Shown here one piece after another: positions 5,522 to 9,294 of a stretch of DNA of 9,294 bases. This DNA comes from Chloroflexota bacterium (GTDB lineage Bacteria; Chloroflexota; Anaerolineae; Caldilineales; Caldilineaceae). Made by a program: the position numbers and the translations under genes. The notes under the pieces are model-generated. The model was given only the letters and a program-made list of their open reading frames with translations, was not told the origin of the DNA and ran no database searches. How positions within the stretch are numbered: position 1 is the first letter of the stretch; each line of letters begins with the position of its first letter. The stretch is taken from positions 1 to 9,294 of the forward strand of contig QEUW01000314.1 of the NCBI GenBank assembly GCA_003577005.1. The letters run 5' to 3'.

Positions 5522-8500
5522 TCAACGGCCGGGGGCCACAACCCGAAAACCAACAAGGTTGAGACGATCGCCCGGATCGTTCCCGAAACGGACGACGCAA
5601 CGCACGTCAAGACGAAGGTCGTCCCACGAACCGCCACGCAACACGCGACGTACGCTCGCTGGCGCTCGGGTCTCTTCTCGGCCATCACCTGCATTGTAGG
5701 GGTATCTCCAATCTTCTCCCCACAAGCTCTGTGTCCACTCCCACACATTACCGGCCATTTCCTCGACGCCACACGGGCCGGCCCCGTGCGCAAAGCAGCC
5801 GGCGGCGCTGGTGGCACCGATGCCTGTATCGTCATAGTTGGCCCGCTCTGCGTCATCTTCGTCCCCCCACGGGTAGATGCGTGCCGGTCGTGGATTCTCC
5901 ACCAGTGACAGCAGCGGCGTTGGTCTCAGACTCGTCGCTTCGACAATGAGCGCATCAGGCAGAACATGCAGTCCCCCTCTTGCCACCTTTTCCCACTCGG
6001 CCTCGCTCGGCAGCCGCACCGACTGTTCCGCTCCCAACACGCCCTGCTGGCGCAAATGGACGGTCAACCAGCGGCAAAAGGCCAGCGCCTCATACCAACT
6101 GACGCCCACCACCGGGTGATTAGGCAGATGGTGCGGGTCCCCAAGGTTGATGGGCGCCGAGCGCCACCCCTGCTGGCGGCGAATGAGCTCTCGTTTGTCA
6201 TCCAGAGCGTAAATAACATCTTGCACTCGACCCTCGCTCCAGAAGCCAGCTTCGATCGCCTCCGCCCAGTACGCCGGCTCGGCATAGCCACCGGCCACGA
6301 CAAAGGCCTTATACTGCGCATTCGTCACCGGATAGCGGCTCATCCAGAAGTCGTAGGGGATCTCGACCGTGTGCTCCTCCTCGCCTTCCCCCATGCGGAA
6401 CGGCCCCGCCGGTACATAACAGAACTGCATTGCTTCGACCGTCATCACCTCCGGTCGCGGGTCGCCCAGTTTGCCCAATGCCCGCCCCGCCGCCGCCCGC
6501 AGGGGCGCTCGCACCTGGGCCGGGTCCGTCATCGTCGCCAGCAGCGCCTGCACCACGGCCGTCTGGCAGGCCCGCGTCACCCCGCCCGGCCAGGCGTCCA
6601 CCACCGCTTCGCCGGCGCGCACGGTCGCCGCCCCCGGCTCACCGGCCCCGCTCTGCACCAACCGCTGCACCACCTCGCCGGCCGCCTCGTCCCGCTGCTG
6701 GATAATGCCCATGTAGCCCACCGCCAGCAGTGTCACCTCGTGCCAACTGGTGTCGTCCACATGGGCAGCCAACAACTCGGCCACTGTGCTCACATCCCGC
6801 TGGCCTTGCTGGGCAATCGCCACCGCCGCCAGATACTCCTGAAAGGTGAGGTGGATAAAGCCATATTCCCCGGCGCCCCGTTCCAGCAACAGCCCGGCGT
6901 ACTCGCGGGCATCGGCCAACAGTTGCTGCGCCGCCACCTCGGGGTTGGGCTCCTCGCGGGCGGCGTAGATCTGCTCCAGTTGGCGCCGCATCTCTTCTCG
7001 CTTGACCAAGCCGATGCCGGGGCTGCTCTCGTGCATCCACAACGCCAACGGCGCCAACACCCGCAACGTCTCCACCACGTCCAGGTCCCGGCTGGGCGGC
7101 CGGTCCAGCCCGCGCGCAAGGTTCCAGTGGCGCAGCAGCGTCTCGATGTACTTCTGGTAGAGTTCCACCCGCCGCTCGGGCAAGGTCACCCCCTGCCGCT
7201 TCATCAGCGCCAAGATCGTCAGCAAAAGCGGGTTGGCCGCCAGTTGCCGCACGCCCGGATTGTTGCGCGTCGCCGCTATCAGTTCGGCCTTCTCTTGGGC
7301 GGCATCGGCCAGCGCCGCCGCCGTGGCGCCCTGGGCTGCTTTTTCCAGCGCTGCCGTCCAGCGGTCGACAAAGGCCTCGATCTCCTCGTCGCCAAAATCG
7401 ACCAGCGTACACTCCGCCAGCCCTTCCGCCGTCGGCCGCACCTCACGGTAGCCCACCACCCGGCTGGTGAGGATAAACTTGTTGCCGCGCAGCCGGTGGT
7501 AGGCAAAGAACTCTACCACCCGGCTCACCACCAGATGGCGCTGCCCCAACTCCTTGACCTCGTCCAGCCCATCCAACAGCAACAAGGCGCCCCCCTGCGC
7601 CAGCGCCTCCTCGAACATCTCCTCCACCGGCAGATGGATGCCCCGGTCGTGAAAGTAATCCCCCAGAAACGCCTGCAAGGATACGTCCCGCTCCGCCAAC
7701 GCATTGGCATACGCCGACAGCGGCGCCAGGATCGGCAGCCGGCCCGCCAGCCCCAGCGCCTGCCCCTGGCCGAGCGCCACACAGAGCGTCACAAACTTCA
7801 AAAAAGTTGTCTTGCCAGAGCCTGGGTCCCCCAGCACGATCAGCCCGTCCTGTCTGGCCAGCAGCTCGATCAAGGGCGTTGGCTTGCTCAGCCGCTGCCC
7901 CATGGCTGCCGCCTCCTCGTCGCTGACGGCCCGCCCCGCCAGCCGCAACTGTCTCGCCCACGTTTCGCCCTCCGGCAGCTCAATATGCGCTTGCAGCGGC
8001 ACATACATCTCCAGCAAGGGCAGTTGCAGCGCCACCCGGTCGGCCATCCCCATACCTTTGAAATCCAGATACCGGTAGCGGCTCACCAGAAAATTCAAGT
8101 AGGCCTGGGTCGTCTGCTCTAGAGCCGCCGCATCCAACCGCCGCGTCCCCACCCGGCGCCAGAAATCCGCCGCCACCTCCTGCGTCACCACCACCACATT
8201 CTGGTCACCGGGGATCACGATGCTGTCACGGATATCCCGCCCGGCGCCGGCGCCTCGCTCCCCGGTAGAAACGGCGGGCTGTGCCTGGTCATCCGAACGC
8301 TGGTGGGCAATGGTCTGCGGAGTGCGCCGGTTGCGCCACCAGCCGATCACCACCACAGCGCCAGCGCCAACCCACAACACCAGCTGCACCAGGTCGGTGA
8401 GCCCCTGGATCATCTCCGTGTTGGCGCCGACAAACGACAACAACAGCGGCGCCCAGCGGTGCGCGGTCAGCGCCAACGCCACGCACGCTGCAACCACCAA

Positions 8501-8539
8501 TAGCAGGGGCACCAAAGGCAGCAATTTGACTTTGTTCAT
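5522..8539 (-). CDS. Membrane-anchored NLR-like protein: 2 TM + NACHT ATPase + FGE/C-type-lectin sensor
   Basis: A 1005-aa protein from ATG 8539; AGGA lies about 12 bases upstream. Hydrophobic segments at about 5-25 and 50-67, followed by WWRNRR, predict a two-pass anchor with the bulk on the cytoplasmic side. Residues 94-118 carry the ERGAGAGRDIRDSIVIPGD motif also found in the CHAT protease and the other NLR. NACHT: Walker A GDPGSGKTT 237-245, Walker B LLLLDGLDEV 319-328, sensor-like TSR 358-360, HLTFQEYL 563-570. After a helical spacer the FGE-type domain runs 705-1005: VPAGPFRMG 709-717, HPVVGVSWYEALAFCRWL from 808, LPSEAEWEKVARGG 843-856, YPWGDE from 889, MAGNVWEWT 928-936, RGGSW 968-972, VGFRVV 996-1001. 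The FGE catalytic cysteines are replaced (Asp974, Val979), so it should bind rather than oxidise. Residues 973-996 look like a DGR variable region. It has its own promoter and is separated from the other NLR operon by 600 bp. Confidence 0.92.
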   Translation of the reverse strand: MNKVKLLPLVPLLLVVAACVALALTAHRWAPLLLSFVGANTEMIQGLTDLVQLVLWVGAGAVVVIGWWRNRRTPQTIAHQRSDDQAQPAVSTGERGAGAGRDIRDSIVIPGDQNVVVVTQEVAADFWRRVGTRRLDAAALEQTTQAYLNFLVSRYRYLDFKGMGMADRVALQLPLLEMYVPLQAHIELPEGETWARQLRLAGRAVSDEEAAAMGQRLSKPTPLIELLARQDGLIVLGDPGSGKTTFLKFVTLCVALGQGQALGLAGRLPILAPLSAYANALAERDVSLQAFLGDYFHDRGIHLPVEEMFEEALAQGGALLLLDGLDEVKELGQRHLVVSRVVEFFAYHRLRGNKFILTSRVVGYREVRPTAEGLAECTLVDFGDEEIEAFVDRWTAALEKAAQGATAAALADAAQEKAELIAATRNNPGVRQLAANPLLLTILALMKRQGVTLPERRVELYQKYIETLLRHWNLARGLDRPPSRDLDVVETLRVLAPLALWMHESSPGIGLVKREEMRRQLEQIYAAREEPNPEVAAQQLLADAREYAGLLLERGAGEYGFIHLTFQEYLAAVAIAQQGQRDVSTVAELLAAHVDDTSWHEVTLLAVGYMGIIQQRDEAAGEVVQRLVQSGAGEPGAATVRAGEAVVDAWPGGVTRACQTAVVQALLATMTDPAQVRAPLRAAAGRALGKLGDPRPEVMTVEAMQFCYVPAGPFRMGEGEEEHTVEIPYDFWMSRYPVTNAQYKAFVVAGGYAEPAYWAEAIEAGFWSEGRVQDVIYALDDKRELIRRQQGWRSAPINLGDPHHLPNHPVVGVSWYEALAFCRWLTVHLRQQGVLGAEQSVRLPSEAEWEKVARGGLHVLPDALIVEATSLRPTPLLSLVENPRPARIYPWGDEDDAERANYDDTGIGATSAAGCFAHGAGPCGVEEMAGNVWEWTQSLWGEDWRYPYNAGDGREETRAPASVRRVLRGGSWDDLRLDVRCVVRFGNDPGDRLNLVGFRVVAPGR
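5552..5623 (-). other. Candidate DGR variable region (VR) at the C-terminal tip of the large NLR
   Basis: Residues 973-996 sit after the conserved RGGSW and before GFRVV, the exposed ligand-binding loops diversified in C-type-lectin-fold DGR targets. 21 of 24 codons end in C or T, as expected if AAC/AAT codons in a template were mutagenised at their adenines. Aligned to the fragment at 1-60, 13 of 20 codons differ, none synonymously. The template repeat and reverse transcriptase are not in this window, so VR status is inferred from the pairwise pattern. Confidence 0.6.
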
Positions 8540-8601
8540 CGCTGGCAGAATCCTGGGGTAAGTCCGAATTGGCTCGACGCGTGGTACAAACAGCGATCTC
8601 C

Positions 8602-8630
8602 ATCATACCGGTTGCCGGCCAATTTGGCAA
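8602..8630 (-). promoter_or_regulatory. Sigma70-type promoter of the large NLR gene with overlapping dyad
   Basis: On the minus strand TTGCCA (8630-8625) and TATGAT (8607-8602) are separated by exactly 17 bases, close to consensus at both boxes. This predicts transcription starting near 8595 and a 5' leader of about 56 bases before ATG 8539. The -35 box and spacer lie in a dyad, TTGCC...GGCAA (8612-8630), so a regulator binding there would block polymerase. The small LuxR-type protein encoded just upstream is an obvious but unproven candidate. Confidence 0.6.
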
Positions 8631-8667
8631 CCACCTTCCAAGTCACAACTTTCTGCGACAGCACAAA

Positions 8668-8700
8668 AGTGCGTAGCTGACCGCACTCCAGCTACGCACT
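8668..8700 (-). terminator. Intrinsic terminator after the LuxR-type gene
   Basis: AGTGCGTAGCT (8668-8678) and AGCTACGCACT (8690-8700) form a perfect 11-bp stem around an 11-base loop. On the minus strand the stem is followed by TTT then GTGC, a short U-run. It lies 44 bases after the stop of the LuxR-type gene and just upstream of the NLR promoter, so it would insulate the two units. No T-run exists on the plus-strand side. Confidence 0.7.
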
Positions 8701-8744
8701 CGAAAAGGTTATCAGGTAGGCCATCACTTTTGTCACCGCCGCGA

Positions 8745-8960
8745 TCAGCCCGCTCTTTCTTGCTCGCGTGCCAATACCACCACCGCCTCCATCACGGTCT
8801 TTACACCCACCTTCTCACACACCCGGCGCACATGCACATACGCCGTCCGCCGTGAGATCACCAGCTCCCTGGCAATCTCCCGCTGTGGCTTGCTCTGCGC
8901 CAGCAAACCCGCCACCTCCCGCTCCCGCGGCGTCAACTGATTCTTGCGACAGCCCATCAT
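8745..8960 (-). CDS. Small stand-alone LuxR/GerE-type helix-turn-helix regulator
   Basis: A 71-aa protein that is essentially only a GerE DNA-binding domain. LTPREREVAGLLAQ (residues 9-22) is the diagnostic start, followed by the HTH REIARELVISRRTAYVHVRRVCEKVGV and a closing helix ending in VVVLA. There is no receiver or ligand domain, so it either binds DNA constitutively or is gated by a partner. The start is ATG 8960 or the adjacent ATG 8957. A GAGGAG Shine-Dalgarno overlaps the TGA of the upstream gene (TGAGGAG, 8972-8966), giving translational coupling. It is a plausible regulator of the NLR gene whose promoter is 115 bases downstream of its stop. Domain identity is secure; its target is inference. 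Confidence 0.85.
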   Translation of the reverse strand: MMGCRKNQLTPREREVAGLLAQSKPQREIARELVISRRTAYVHVRRVCEKVGVKTVMEAVVVLAREQERAG

Positions 8961-8969
8961 GCTAACTCC

Positions 8970-9294
8970 TCAATCGACAGCAACCTCAGCTTCTCCATCC
9001 ACCAGCCACACCGGCGGCAGATCCAACGGTCCATCCTTGGCTGCGGCCAACGCCCCCTCGCCTGCGCCCGCCCACACCTGCGGTCGCGCCAATTCGGCCA
9101 GCGTGCCCACTACCTTGCGCTGGTGCTCGTCTGACCCGTTCGGCAGCCGCCGCCAGCGCACATCCACCACCGCATCATCGCTACACGCCCCACTCCGATA
9201 GGCGGCCACCGCCAGTTGCACCTCCGGCAGCGATCGCAGCGCCTCCATGTCATCGTGCGTCTCGGTCTTGGCTTCCTCTTCCGAGGTCCATTCC
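8970..9294 (-). CDS. Unidentified protein, 3' part only (runs off the right edge)
   Basis: The frame is open from the window edge to TGA 8972-8970, giving at least 107 residues. I do not recognise a family. It begins in the window with an acidic stretch (EWTSEEEAKTETHDD), continues with an Ala/Val-rich part (LPEVQLAVAAYRSG) and ends in an acidic tail (VDGEAEVAVD). An internal ATG at 9248 lacks a good Shine-Dalgarno, so the true start is probably outside the window. No signal peptide or TM segment is visible. It is coupled to the LuxR-type regulator (9 bases apart), so the two are likely expressed together. Confidence 0.6.
   Translation of the reverse strand, partial: EWTSEEEAKTETHDDMEALRSLPEVQLAVAAYRSGACSDDAVVDVRWRRLPNGSDEHQRKVVGTLAELARPQVWAGAGEGALAAAKDGPLDLPPVWLVDGEAEVAVD

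Noticed and set aside
5096..5908. A 270-codon plus-strand open frame crossing the palindromes and the NLR 3' end
   Set aside because: It runs through several inverted repeats and then antisense to the conserved FGE domain. No coding signature or Shine-Dalgarno supports it.
5966..8122. A 718-codon plus-strand open frame opposite the large NLR
   Set aside because: Same biased composition and no recognisable domain. The opposite strand has a complete NACHT-FGE protein.
1..9294. CRISPR arrays, tRNA or rRNA genes, insertion-sequence transposases, phage genes
   Set aside because: No regularly spaced direct repeats, tRNA/rRNA-like sequence, or transposase, integrase or phage protein motifs were seen on either strand.

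Overview
The window reads as a multi-gene immune or conflict-type island from a GC-rich bacterium, and every supported gene lies on the minus strand. The combination of NACHT ATPases with C-terminal sulfatase-modifying-factor (FGE/C-type-lectin fold) domains, a CHAT protease and a PIN toxin-antitoxin pair is common in filamentous Chloroflexota and other multicellular bacteria. The taxon is an inference from gene content and composition; no marker gene is present.

Layout in transcription order (high to low coordinates). (1) 9294-8745: the 3' end of an unidentified gene, then a tightly coupled 71-aa LuxR/GerE-type DNA-binding protein, closed by an 11-bp perfect hairpin terminator. (2) 8630-5522: a good sigma70-like promoter followed by a 1005-aa membrane-anchored NLR-like protein: two N-terminal TM segments, a Gly/Asn-rich signalling-like motif, a NACHT ATPase and an FGE-fold C-terminus. 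(3) 5521-4917: about 600 bp without a convincing gene, filled with at least four separate inverted-repeat structures. (4) 4916-179: an apparent operon of antitoxin, VapC-type PIN toxin, CHAT caspase-like protease, and a second, soluble NACHT-FGE protein. (5) 60-1: an orphan fragment of another FGE-type C-terminus running off the left edge.

The most striking observation is that the orphan fragment (1-60) and the C-terminal tip of the large NLR (5564-5623) align without gaps at 45/60 bases. Of the 15 differences, 14 fall at codon positions 1 or 2, all are nonsynonymous, and all can be explained by substitution of adenines in one common template. That is the footprint of a diversity-generating retroelement (DGR) acting on an FGE/C-type-lectin sensor. 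No reverse transcriptase or template repeat is visible in the window, so the DGR itself would have to lie elsewhere.

A second observation is that the soluble NACHT-FGE gene is chimeric in composition. Its NACHT part is about 65-78% GC, but its C-terminal sensor (from about position 1130 leftward) drops to about 38-55% GC, and the displaced variable-region remnant lies just past its stop. This looks like a sensor-module swap. Third, the CHAT protease and both NACHT proteins share a short motif (xERxxxAGRDxRxxxIVxGDxxVV). This is the arrangement expected if NLR and effector communicate through a homotypic, possibly amyloid-like, motif. The working model is that the FGE-fold domains sense a ligand, the NACHT domains oligomerise, and the shared motif recruits or templates the CHAT protease.
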